The position numbers and the translations under genes were made by a program. The notes below the pieces were generated by a model. It had not been told where the DNA came from, did not search any database, and saw only the letters and a list, made by a program, of their open reading frames with translations. Below, piece after piece: positions 22,484 through 30,332 of a DNA stretch of 52,296 nt; within the stretch, counting starts at the first letter, position 1, and each line of letters starts with the position of its first letter. The DNA is taken from contig JAFTGH010000053.1 of assembly GCA_017458005.1 (NCBI GenBank), positions 1 to 52,296 of the forward strand, read 5' to 3'. Origin of the DNA: Prevotella sp. GTDB taxonomy: Bacteria; Bacteroidota; Bacteroidia; Bacteroidales; Bacteroidaceae.

Positions 22484-24013
22484 TTATTCGTAGCACTTGA
22501 AGATCTTGTCGACCTTCTCACGGTTCATCTTTGGCGTGAGCAGACTGACAATCCATACCACAGGGAAACTGCCTACCATGGCTATGGCTCCACAGTTGAT
22601 GGGGTTAGCGATGGCATTACCAGAGAGCATGTTCACCACGATGAGTCCTACGCCCCAGATGTAACTTGCCCAAACGGCGGCAGGGGTGACCCCTTTCCAA
22701 TAGAGTCCCAACAGGAACGGAGCGAGGAAGGCACCAGCCAGCGCACCCCATGAGATACCCATGAGTTGGGCGATGAACGTGGGGGGATTGAGGGCTATCA
22801 GCAGGGAGATGGCGATGAAGAACACAATCAGCACACGCATCACCACTACCTTGCGACGCTCCACCTTCTCGGCAACCTCGTCGTCAATCACGCTGTCTAC
22901 AACCTCACCGTCCTCAGACTTCTTGTCACGATAGATCAGGTCGAGGGTCATCGTCGAACTGGAGGTCAGCACTAGTCCTGCGAGTGTCGACATCGAGGCG
23001 GCAAGGACGAGCAGCACGACGAGTCCGATGATGGCGTCGTTGAGGGTGACGAGCATCGAGGGCACAATGCTGTCGAAGGCAATCTTGCCGTCCACATAGA
23101 TAGCAGGGCTGTCGAACAGACGACCGAAGCCGCCGAGGAAATAGCAGCCACCAGCCACGAGGAGAGCGAAGATGGTAGAGATGACGGTACCACGACGGAC
23201 AGCCGCCTCGTCGGTGATACTATAGAACTTGCCCACCATCTGAGGCAGTCCCCAGGTACCTAAAGAGGTCAGGATGACGACACCCAACAGGTTCCAGGGG
23301 TCAGGACCGAAGAGGGTGGCGAACAACCCGCTTCCAGTCTCCGTGCTTCCATCGGCAGGCAGTGCGGCGAGTTTGTCGACAGCGGCAGTCAGTCCGCCCT
23401 GGCTGTTGATGACGGCAGTCACTACGAGGACGATACCGAAGATCATGATACAGCCTTGGATGAAGTCGTTGATGGCGGTAGCCTTATAGCCTCCGAGGAT
23501 GACATAGACGGCGGTGAGTACCGCCATCGTGATGGCACAATAGATATAAGGGATGCCGAAGCCCATCTCGAAGAGGGTGGAGATGCCCTTATAGACACCA
23601 GCGGTGTAGGGTATCAGGAACACGAAGGCGATGATAGAGGCGATGACACGCAGCCCCTCGCTGTCGTAGCGGATGCCGAAGAAGTCGGGCATGGTGCGTG
23701 ATCCGATAAACTGCGTCATGATCTTTGTGCGTCTTCCAAGGATGATCCATGCGAAGAGGGAGCCGATAATGGCATTGCCAATACCTATCCAAGTGGCGGA
23801 GAGTCCGTATTTCCATCCGAACTGTCCCGCATAGCCGATGAAGACCACGGCGGAGAAATAACTGGTACCATAAGCGAAGGCGGTGAGCCACGGTCCAACG
23901 GCACGTCCTCCAAGGACGAAGCCGTCGACACTACTTGCTTGTTTGCGTGAATAGATTCCTACACCCACCATGACCAGTAGGAAGAGAATCGTTAGGCTAA
24001 TTCTTAAAATCAT
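22484..24013 (-). CDS. Sodium:solute symporter (SSS family)
   Basis: A 509-aa integral membrane protein with about 13 hydrophobic helices. Typical SSS features are the early 'GGRAVGPWLTAFAYGTSYFSAV' region (helix 2) and 'AASMSTLAGLVLTSSSTMTLDLI' in helix 8, with Ser/Thr positions that bind Na+. It probably imports a small solute such as an amino acid or organic acid; the substrate is not deducible. It is the last gene of an operon with the MBL hydrolase and the porin, separated from the porin by a 45-bp gap that contains palindromic TCGATATA motifs. Confidence 0.92.
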   Translation of the reverse strand: MILRISLTILFLLVMVGVGIYSRKQASSVDGFVLGGRAVGPWLTAFAYGTSYFSAVVFIGYAGQFGWKYGLSATWIGIGNAIIGSLFAWIILGRRTKIMTQFIGSRTMPDFFGIRYDSEGLRVIASIIAFVFLIPYTAGVYKGISTLFEMGFGIPYIYCAITMAVLTAVYVILGGYKATAINDFIQGCIMIFGIVLVVTAVINSQGGLTAAVDKLAALPADGSTETGSGLFATLFGPDPWNLLGVVILTSLGTWGLPQMVGKFYSITDEAAVRRGTVISTIFALLVAGGCYFLGGFGRLFDSPAIYVDGKIAFDSIVPSMLVTLNDAIIGLVVLLVLAASMSTLAGLVLTSSSTMTLDLIYRDKKSEDGEVVDSVIDDEVAEKVERRKVVVMRVLIVFFIAISLLIALNPPTFIAQLMGISWGALAGAFLAPFLLGLYWKGVTPAAVWASYIWGVGLIVVNMLSGNAIANPINCGAIAMVGSFPVVWIVSLLTPKMNREKVDKIFKCYE

Positions 24014-24026
24014 AATTAATCTTTTT

Positions 24027-24053
24027 TCGATATATCGATAGGACGATATGTCG
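24027..24053. repeat. TCGATATA palindromic motifs, symporter-porin gap
   Basis: TCGATATATCGATA (24027-24040) and CGATATGTCG (24044-24053). The same motif recurs in the next gap of this operon. Confidence 0.6.
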
Positions 24054-24058
24054 ACTTG

Positions 24059-25144
24059 TTATTTTCTTTTGGAATAATCAAAGCGTATCTGCATCTGTGC
24101 CATGATGGCATTGCTGGCGCCATGGGTGAAGACACCATTGGCGAGATAGGCGCTCTTATAGACATACTGCACCTGGAAACGGCACTTGCGGAAGAACCAG
24201 TATTGCAGTCCGGCAATCACCTTGTGCTGGTCCATGCCGAGGGAGGTGTTGAAATTGAAGAAATCGTAGGAGCCTACGAACTCCAGACCTTTATACAAGG
24301 GGATGGCGCCAGTGACATAGGCACCACGGCTGGTGGTGTTCTTGTCCTTACCTTCTATATATTCCCCGTGTACATTGAAGTCTTTGGATTTATAGTCGAA
24401 GCCCACCGTCCAGCGGTTACGCTTATAGTTGTCACCTGCTTCAATGTCAGGATTATAGGGTGAGTTGGCGATGGCATGTCCTCGTCCCAACTGTCCTGTG
24501 GCTACGAGGTTGAGTCCTTTCACGGGGCGATACTCCAGTCGTCCGATGAAGTCCTTCTCCTTGTTGCCGTCTTTCTTGTTGATACCCTGTCCGTTCATCA
24601 CCTGTGCCTCGTAGCGGAACTTGCCGTCGTTAGTCTCACCAAAGATGGCGAGTCCGAGGTCACGACCGTATTGCACCCCCATCAGCGGGTCACTGCCACA
24701 GCCTGTCAGGTAAGTCACACCTTCTGAGTAGACATCGATAGCCTCCATAGAGGTAGGGGAAAGGGGATTCTCAAGAGATACGCCGTTCTTAAACTGTCCA
24801 AGGCGAACGGTCAAGGCCTTGTTGTTGGTAAAGCGATAGTCGGTATAAAACTCTTGTACGACACTTGAGAAGTCGTGCATGAACAGGAACGACCATCTGT
24901 CTGTGATTCGGGCGTTAGCCCAGAAGAGAACACGCTTGAGTTCAAAGGTTCCTTTGTCTTCTGCGTCTTGGTGTGTGTAGTTGAAGCCTCCTTGTGCGTA
25001 ACCATGCAACTCGATGCGGTCGGATACGTCCTTCAACCAGTCGATTGCTTCTTTCTTTTCACTCGATTGCCCCATAGCGGCAGTACTGCTGAAGGCGGCA
25101 AGCGCAACGGCAAGCAACGCCTCCTTGAAAAATTGTTTTCTCAT
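24059..25144 (-). CDS. Outer-membrane porin (OprO/OprP-like)
   Basis: A 361-aa protein with a signal peptide (cleavage near AMG/QS), then alternating amphipathic beta strands. It ends in a strand 'AIMAQMQIRFDYSKRK'. It contains 'DRIELHGYAQGGFNYTH' and 'SFLFMHDFSSVVQEFYTDYRF', segments typical of the phosphate-selective porin O/P family in Bacteroidota. It would form an outer-membrane channel that supplies the solute taken up by the co-transcribed symporter (inference). Confidence 0.85.
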   Translation of the reverse strand: MRKQFFKEALLAVALAAFSSTAAMGQSSEKKEAIDWLKDVSDRIELHGYAQGGFNYTHQDAEDKGTFELKRVLFWANARITDRWSFLFMHDFSSVVQEFYTDYRFTNNKALTVRLGQFKNGVSLENPLSPTSMEAIDVYSEGVTYLTGCGSDPLMGVQYGRDLGLAIFGETNDGKFRYEAQVMNGQGINKKDGNKEKDFIGRLEYRPVKGLNLVATGQLGRGHAIANSPYNPDIEAGDNYKRNRWTVGFDYKSKDFNVHGEYIEGKDKNTTSRGAYVTGAIPLYKGLEFVGSYDFFNFNTSLGMDQHKVIAGLQYWFFRKCRFQVQYVYKSAYLANGVFTHGASNAIMAQMQIRFDYSKRK

Positions 25145-25174
25145 CTTGATTTAATTTTTATATTGGTTTTGGAA

Positions 25175-25202
25175 TCGATATCTCGATATATCGATATATC
25201 GA
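25175..25202. repeat. 8-bp tandem palindromic repeat in the porin-hydrolase gap
   Basis: TCGATATC-TCGATATA-TCGATATA-TCGA, about 3.5 units, directly after the hydrolase stop codon region. As RNA it can form UCGAUAUAUCGA hairpins. Confidence 0.7.
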
Positions 25203-25205
25203 GAA

Positions 25206-25937
25206 CTATTTATATTTGCGGATTCTCACGTCGATGCCACTGCCAGCGAGCAACATCGTCACCTTGCGGATAGGTGTGTCGCTATAGTGGTAGGGGAACA
25301 GCACTTTCGGCTTGATGGTCTTTGCCGCCCTCACCAGTTGCTCTGGTGTCATGGTGTAAGGCTGGTTGCAAGGCAGGAAGGCGATGTCGATATCCTGCAG
25401 GTCAGCCATCTCAGGAATGTCCTCGGTATCACCAGCGACATAGATGCGCAGGTTCTCAATCGTCAGCACATAGCCGTTGTCACGTCCCTTGGGGTGGAAC
25501 TTCAGGTTGGCGGGGGTGGTGTTGTAGGCAGGAACTGCCTCCACGGTGATATTGTCACAAACCTCAGCCTTATCGCCATTCGCCATTACATAACCACTTC
25601 CCCATTGTGTATAGACATTATGGTTGGTGTAGATGACCGTATAGTTGCGGCGCAGTTCTGTCAGTGCCATCGAGTCGAAGTGGTCGTGGTGCTCGTGAGT
25701 GACGAAGATATAGTCCGCCTTGGGCCATGTGGTGAAGTCGGTATGTGGCTCCAGATTGATGACGGGGTCGAAATAGATCGTCTTCCCATTGTACTCCATC
25801 ATGATGCTGGCATGCTTGATGCAGGTGATCTTCACGGTCTTGCCGGATGCCGTCTGAAACACATCCGTCTCTCCCTGTTGCGCCATGCATCCAAGAGCAA
25901 GGCAAAGGGTCAGTAACATTACACTTAGTCTTCTCAT
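25206..25937 (-). CDS. Exported metallo-beta-lactamase-fold hydrolase (UlaG-like)
   Basis: A 243-aa protein with an N-terminal signal (cleavage near CMA/QQ; a lipoprotein is less likely). The metal motif HxHxDH is 'THEHHDHFDS', and further ligands are likely in 'VAGDTEDIPEM' and 'FPYHYSD'. The order matches UlaG/YtkL-type hydrolases, which act on lactones or phosphoesters. It is the first gene of the operon with a porin and a symporter, so it probably processes the same solute in the periplasm. A -7 box TAATTTTG lies at 25966-25973 on the minus strand. Confidence 0.87.
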   Translation of the reverse strand: MRRLSVMLLTLCLALGCMAQQGETDVFQTASGKTVKITCIKHASIMMEYNGKTIYFDPVINLEPHTDFTTWPKADYIFVTHEHHDHFDSMALTELRRNYTVIYTNHNVYTQWGSGYVMANGDKAEVCDNITVEAVPAYNTTPANLKFHPKGRDNGYVLTIENLRIYVAGDTEDIPEMADLQDIDIAFLPCNQPYTMTPEQLVRAAKTIKPKVLFPYHYSDTPIRKVTMLLAGSGIDVRIRKYK

Positions 25938-25965
25938 TTGTCGTTCTATATTGGTTAATTGGTGG

Positions 25966-25973
25966 CAAAATTA
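25966..25973 (-). promoter_or_regulatory. -7 promoter box of the hydrolase-porin-symporter operon
   Basis: TAATTTTG on the minus strand, 29 bases before the hydrolase start. Confidence 0.55.
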
Positions 25974-26058
25974 GTTATTTTCGGTTAAACAACCAAGCAT
26001 TTTGTTAATTTTGTATGGGAAGATATGCGTAAAGTACCATTCTAACCGATGTAGTTAC

Positions 26059-26070
26059 GTAAACGTTTAA
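26059..26070. promoter_or_regulatory. LacI-type operator, pectate-lyase operon
   Basis: GTAAACGTTTAA carries the palindromic core TAAACGTTTA seen in LacI/GalR-family operators. It starts exactly 57 bp before the -7 box at 26116. The same arrangement recurs at 29403/29460. Confidence 0.6.
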
Positions 26071-26115
26071 GCGAAATAAAGGAGGAAAAGCACATGGGGA
26101 ATGAAATAATCTTCG

Positions 26116-26123
26116 TATTTTTG
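26116..26123 (+). promoter_or_regulatory. -7 promoter box of the pectate-lyase operon
   Basis: TATTTTTG, 27-33 bp before the two possible ATGs of the small secreted protein. Confidence 0.65.
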
Positions 26124-26149
26124 CAACTGGAAATAATTTACTAAGACTA

Positions 26150-26500
26150 ATGAATATGAAAAAGTTTTTACTATTTTGTGGGATGTTCCTGTTGTCCATG
26201 ACGGTGATGGCAGAGGGAACAGAGCCTGAGAAGATCAATGCGACGGAGTTGTCCAGTATTACCTTCGAGGGTGACAAGGTGATTCTTCATTACAAGAATG
26301 GCACCACGACAACTGTTGATGACATGGATACTATCGTCATCGACCTGACGAATGCCTCAGGCATCGAGACCGTACGCCAGATAGAGGCTTTGAGAAGCAA
26401 GGGTGTCTACAACCTACAGGGACAGTACCTGGGGCAGGGTGTGGAGAACCTGAAGAAGGGTGTCTATGTCGTAGACGGCAAGAAAGTTATTATTAAATAG
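26150..26500 (+). CDS. Small secreted protein with Prevotella-type C-terminal module
   Basis: A 116-aa protein (114 from the second Met at 26156) with a signal peptide ending near VMA/EG. The C-terminal ~45 residues, 'GVYNLQGQYLGQ...LKKGVYVVDGKKVIIK', form a module found at the ends of many secreted Prevotella/Bacteroides proteins, including pectinases. Here it is almost free-standing. The middle contains 'LHYKNGTTTTVDDMDTIVID', a beta-rich segment that usually precedes it. It is 18 bp upstream of the pectate lyase gene, in the same operon. Function unknown; attachment or maturation of the lyase is conceivable. Confidence 0.75.
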   Translation: MNMKKFLLFCGMFLLSMTVMAEGTEPEKINATELSSITFEGDKVILHYKNGTTTTVDDMDTIVIDLTNASGIETVRQIEALRSKGVYNLQGQYLGQGVENLKKGVYVVDGKKVIIK

Positions 26501-26518
26501 GTGTAGGAGGAAAGGACT

Positions 26519-29395
26519 ATGAAGAGAATATCATCTATCTTTACACTGCTCGTCCTGATGCTGGGACAGGGCATGAACGCGAAGGCTCAGACGTGGGACT
26601 TCGCTTCTGTGGATGCGGCAGACCAGGAGAATCTGAATGCAGACACTCAGAATTGGACCTATGAATCATCCAACCAGCGTTGGTTGCAGCAGGCTGTCCT
26701 CACCAACGAAGCCTTGAAGGCTAACGGTGTGGAGTTGCAGTTTACGAAAGACTTGCTCTTTACTACTACGGCTGTTGACCAGATTCGTGTGGATATGAAA
26801 AAACGCAGTCTGACGCTTAACAATAAGAATGCAAAAGTTGTTATCTCAAATGTGAGGGCAGGACAGGTGCTGACCATTGTCTGTCAATCGTCCAGTAATT
26901 CTACTGCTCGTACGATAACAGCGACAAATGTCACAACGACATCAGGTTTCGTAGAGTCGACCAGCGAGACGACTAATGTGGGTACGGTAGATGCGGATGG
27001 TAATATCACCATCCAGTCGACAGGTGGTATGTATGTGAAACTCATCAAAGTGGCTGATGCTGGTGATAATGACGATGAAACGAGTGGTGACGATACTGGT
27101 GGTGACGATACAACCCCAACGACCAACGACTACTCTGTATCTGCTAACTCAACAAAGAATCAGGTTGTGCTGACACTGAGCGATGCTACTAAGAAATACT
27201 ATAATACGGAGTCTGTCAATGAGATTGCCTTTGGTGATAATAACCAGGTGACAGTGAAGCAGGCAGCAGGTGACTACACCTTTGACAATAACGTGGCTGG
27301 TATTGCCTTTAACAAGGCTGATAACGGACAGTCAGGTGAGGTGGATAACGTAGACGGCGTAGTGAAGATCACTGAGGCAAAGGGCTGGTTGGAGTCTGCT
27401 TACGTGAAATTCGAGAAACTGGATGGAGCGAAGTCATATAACGTATATGTCAAAGGTGGTAATTTCAGCGACTATACCAAGATTGACGCTCAACTGGTAC
27501 GCGACTACGGAAGTTACGGACGTGCTGACGTGGTAGGGCTGAAGGTGGCTTCCGACTATGCTATCAAAGTGGTTCCGTTGGATGCCGCAGGCAATGAGTT
27601 GGCAGAGAACGCCAATGAGGCTACTGGTATTAGTGTGAAGAGTTATAGTCGTGAGGGGTTTGCCTTTATGAACAATTATGTGCCTGGTGCCTATAATAGT
27701 GATGGTACGCTGAAGAGTGGTGCCAAGGTGTTCTATGTCACCAAGAATACCGCAAAGACAATTAAAACCACGGTTAAGACAGGTTCCAAGGATTCCAATA
27801 TTACTGAGTGCATAGGTATCCAGAGCATCATCGATGCCTACCAGAAGGGTTATGATACCACTCCTATCACCTTCCGCTTCATCGGTTTGGTAGAGAAGGC
27901 TGATCTCGATGGTATTAGCAGCAGTGAGGAAGGTCTCCAGATCAAAGGCAAGAACAAGGACAGTGAGATGAATATCACGATTGAGGGTATTGGTGACGAT
28001 GCCACTGTCAAGGGCTTCGGCTTCCTCGTTCGTAATGCCAAGAGCGTGGAGTTCCGTAACTTCGGCATCATGCGCTGCATGGACGATGGTATCTCACTGG
28101 ATACGGACAACTCGAATATATGGATTCACCACATGGATGTCTTCTACGGTCCTAACGGTGGTGGCGACCATGCCAAGGGTGATGGTGCTGTTGACGTGAA
28201 GAGCGACTCGAAGTATGTGACGGTTTCCTATAACCGCTACTGGGATACTGGAAAGACGAATATGTTTGGTATGAAGAGCGAGTCTGGTCCAAACTATATC
28301 AGTTACGACCATAACTGGTTCGACCATTCCGACTCTCGTCATCCACGTGTTCGTACGATGTCAGTTCATGTATGGAACAACTATTTCGACAATGTCGCTA
28401 AGTATGGCGTTGGTGCCACGTCTGGCTCCAGTGTCTTCGTGGAGAACAACTACTTCCTGAAGACCAAGAAGCCTATCCTCTCTTCTAAGCAAGGTACGGA
28501 TGCCAAGGGCTCTGGTACTTTCTCTGGTGAGAATGGTGGTATGATCAAGGCTTACGGCAACTACTTCGACAAGACGGCGAAGAACTTCAGTTACTATACC
28601 CAGAAGAATCCTGACGCTACCACTGGCTATGACGCTTACGAGACTACTACTCGTGATGAGCAGATTCCTGCTACAGAGGTAACGAAGCAGGGTGGCACGA
28701 AATATGATAACTTCGATACCAACTCCTCTTTGATGTACACTTATAATGCTGTTGCCGCAGAGGATGTTCCTGCCCTTGTGACAGGCTACTATGGCGCAGG
28801 TCGTCTGAATCATGGTGACTTCACCTATACATTTAAGGATAATGTGGGTAGTGACAATGATGACTCTGCCTACGATGCTACACTGGGTGGTCTGCTCGAC
28901 AACTACAAGAGTTCTCTCGTAGGTATCTTCGGTGACGAGAATGCCGACAGTGGAGAGCAAGGTGGTGAAGGTGGTGGTGACCAAGGCGGCGAAGGCGGTG
29001 ATGACCAAGGCGGAGAAACGCCAGAGGGAACAATCCTTGTATCGTTTGACGGATCCCCTTCTAATAGCATGTTCACAGCAGCAAATAACTATGGTGATGG
29101 TAAGATTACCTATAATGGTGTCTACTATAAGAAGGGTGAGAAGATGGACTCCAAAGGCTCTATTACCTTCACTCCAACCAAGGATTACAACATGACGATT
29201 GTCTTGGCAACAGCAAAGAATGGTCGGGATGTGAAACTGAATGGTACCACGACAACTGTTAGCGGCACAGAGAATACTGAAGGAAAGTATTATGAGATGC
29301 AGCCTATCGCAGTGACGGCTAATACAACATATACGATTACAAAAGGTAGTGCTGAGAGCATCGTCATGCTGATCATACTGGAGCCTGTGGAATAG
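26519..29395 (+). CDS. Secreted multidomain pectate lyase (PL1 family)
   Basis: A 958-aa exported protein with a signal peptide ending near AKA/QT. A beta-sandwich resembling a carbohydrate-binding module lies at ~25-180, then an Asp/Thr-rich linker and a fibronectin III-like segment (~205-370). The PL1 right-handed beta-helix spans ~385-770, with 'NIWIHHMDVF', Ca2+-site residues in 'DGAVDVKSDSKYVTVS' (Asp555, Asp559) and the catalytic motif RHPRVR (607-612). A Gly/Glu/Gln/Asp linker follows at ~805-835, then a second binding module. It cleaves polygalacturonate outside the cell. It forms an operon with the small secreted protein; no SusC/D pair is present. Confidence 0.9.
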   Translation: MKRISSIFTLLVLMLGQGMNAKAQTWDFASVDAADQENLNADTQNWTYESSNQRWLQQAVLTNEALKANGVELQFTKDLLFTTTAVDQIRVDMKKRSLTLNNKNAKVVISNVRAGQVLTIVCQSSSNSTARTITATNVTTTSGFVESTSETTNVGTVDADGNITIQSTGGMYVKLIKVADAGDNDDETSGDDTGGDDTTPTTNDYSVSANSTKNQVVLTLSDATKKYYNTESVNEIAFGDNNQVTVKQAAGDYTFDNNVAGIAFNKADNGQSGEVDNVDGVVKITEAKGWLESAYVKFEKLDGAKSYNVYVKGGNFSDYTKIDAQLVRDYGSYGRADVVGLKVASDYAIKVVPLDAAGNELAENANEATGISVKSYSREGFAFMNNYVPGAYNSDGTLKSGAKVFYVTKNTAKTIKTTVKTGSKDSNITECIGIQSIIDAYQKGYDTTPITFRFIGLVEKADLDGISSSEEGLQIKGKNKDSEMNITIEGIGDDATVKGFGFLVRNAKSVEFRNFGIMRCMDDGISLDTDNSNIWIHHMDVFYGPNGGGDHAKGDGAVDVKSDSKYVTVSYNRYWDTGKTNMFGMKSESGPNYISYDHNWFDHSDSRHPRVRTMSVHVWNNYFDNVAKYGVGATSGSSVFVENNYFLKTKKPILSSKQGTDAKGSGTFSGENGGMIKAYGNYFDKTAKNFSYYTQKNPDATTGYDAYETTTRDEQIPATEVTKQGGTKYDNFDTNSSLMYTYNAVAAEDVPALVTGYYGAGRLNHGDFTYTFKDNVGSDNDDSAYDATLGGLLDNYKSSLVGIFGDENADSGEQGGEGGGDQGGEGGDDQGGETPEGTILVSFDGSPSNSMFTAANNYGDGKITYNGVYYKKGEKMDSKGSITFTPTKDYNMTIVLATAKNGRDVKLNGTTTTVSGTENTEGKYYEMQPIAVTANTTYTITKGSAESIVMLIILEPVE

Positions 29396-29402
29396 ACTCT
29401 AT

Positions 29403-29414
29403 GTAAACGTTTAC
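29403..29414. promoter_or_regulatory. LacI-type operator downstream of the pectate lyase
   Basis: GTAAACGTTTAC, a perfect palindrome. It starts 57 bp before the -7 box at 29460, exactly the spacing of the operator at 26059. Confidence 0.6.
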
Positions 29415-29459
29415 GCTAATTATTTAGCATAAATCGATTGCAGGAAATGAAAAGTTTCG

Positions 29460-29467
29460 TATCTTTG
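29460..29467 (+). promoter_or_regulatory. -7 promoter box of the short RNA/trmO unit
   Basis: TATCTTTG, preceded by the GAAATGAAAAGTTTCG region also seen (as GAATGAAATAATCTTCG) before the 26116 box. Confidence 0.65.
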
Positions 29468-29474
29468 CCACAGG

Positions 29475-29560
29475 TTTAGAAACAAATTCACGAAAACAAT
29501 ACAACTACTAATTCAAATCAAGAAAGGAGCCGTGCGAGATGCATGGCTCCTCCTGTTTTA
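29475..29560 (+). ncRNA. Candidate short RNA or attenuated leader
   Basis: Between the promoter at 29460 and trmO lies an ~80-nt A-rich stretch that ends in a strong hairpin and a CCTGTTTT tail. Transcription would start near 29475. It could be a free sRNA or an attenuated leader for trmO. Confidence 0.35.
29525..29558 (+). terminator. Hairpin with U-tail ahead of trmO
   Basis: An 11-bp stem (29525-29535 with 29541-29551, one G-U) with loop GAGAT, followed by CCTGTTTT. It lies 23 bp before the trmO ATG and so can act as an attenuator. Confidence 0.65.
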
Positions 29561-29573
29561 AAAGTGAAGTGAA

Positions 29574-30236
29574 ATGAACATAGAACCCATCGCATATTTC
29601 CACTCTCCGTTCACGTCGAAGTTTGGCGTGCCACGCCAGAGTGGTCTCATAGAAGACCTTCAAGGCACTATCGTGTTTACCAAGGAATATTCGCAACCAG
29701 AGGCACTACGTGGCTTGGAGGCATACGACTACCTGTGGATGATATGGGGCTTCTCGGAGAATGAGACGGCAGAGAAGCATGCTACTGTTCGTCCTCCCTT
29801 GCTGGGAGGCAACGAGCGGATAGGGGTGTGGGCAACTCGCTCCCCCTTTCGTCCCAATAACCTCGGACTTTCCTCTGTCCGTATTCTCGCTGTCCATCCA
29901 GAGAGTCCCAGCATAGAGGTGCTTGGGGCTGACCTGATGGACGGAACACCTATCTACGACGTGAAACCCTACCTGCCTTATGTTGACTGTCATGCTGAGG
30001 CGCATGGTGGTTTTACGGATCATCACCCGTGGCAACGTTTGCAGGTAGTCATCCCTACGTCTTTCCGCCCTCATTATTCTGATCCGCAGTGGAGGATTAT
30101 CGAGGAATCCCTTTCCTTAGACCCTCGTCCGCATTATCATAGTGACCCTCAACGGGTGTATGTCATGCCCTTTGCTGAGAAGGAAATCAGTTTTGTCGTG
30201 GCAGACGGTGTCTTGACAATTGTAAAGATTGTATAG
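29574..30236 (+). CDS. trmO: tRNA (t6A37)-N6-methyltransferase TrmO
   Basis: A 220-aa member of the TrmO/TsaA (UPF0066) family, which methylates N6-threonylcarbamoyladenosine 37 of certain tRNAs using SAM. Visible signatures: the start 'IEPIAYFHSPFTSKFGVPRQ', the SAM-binding 'GVWATRSPFRPNNLGLSSVR' and 'DLMDGTPIYDVKPYLPYVD'. The length is normal for the family, with the C-terminal extension. It is a housekeeping tRNA gene placed behind an operator shared with the pectate-lyase operon and a strong hairpin. Confidence 0.93.
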   Translation: MNIEPIAYFHSPFTSKFGVPRQSGLIEDLQGTIVFTKEYSQPEALRGLEAYDYLWMIWGFSENETAEKHATVRPPLLGGNERIGVWATRSPFRPNNLGLSSVRILAVHPESPSIEVLGADLMDGTPIYDVKPYLPYVDCHAEAHGGFTDHHPWQRLQVVIPTSFRPHYSDPQWRIIEESLSLDPRPHYHSDPQRVYVMPFAEKEISFVVADGVLTIVKIV

Positions 30237-30262
30237 TTTTCTTGTCAAAAACTAAGGAAAAA

Positions 30263-30294
30263 TTTGGATTGTTGAATAATAATCCATATATTTG
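30263..30294 (+). promoter_or_regulatory. Promoter of the degenerate kinase gene
   Basis: TTTG (30263-30266), 20 bp, then TATATTTG (30287-30294): a full consensus. Confidence 0.7.
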
Positions 30295-30332
30295 CAGGCG
30301 TAACAAATACAAAAGTGGAAGGGTTATAGACG

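Noticed and set aside
28940-29030. Repeat element in the pectate lyase
   Set aside because: The GGTGAAGGTGG-type repetition encodes an ordinary Gly/Glu/Asp/Gln linker between domains.
30234-30254. Terminator after trmO
   Set aside because: TAGTTTT/AAAACTA is a weak all-AT stem without a U-tail; not listed as a feature.
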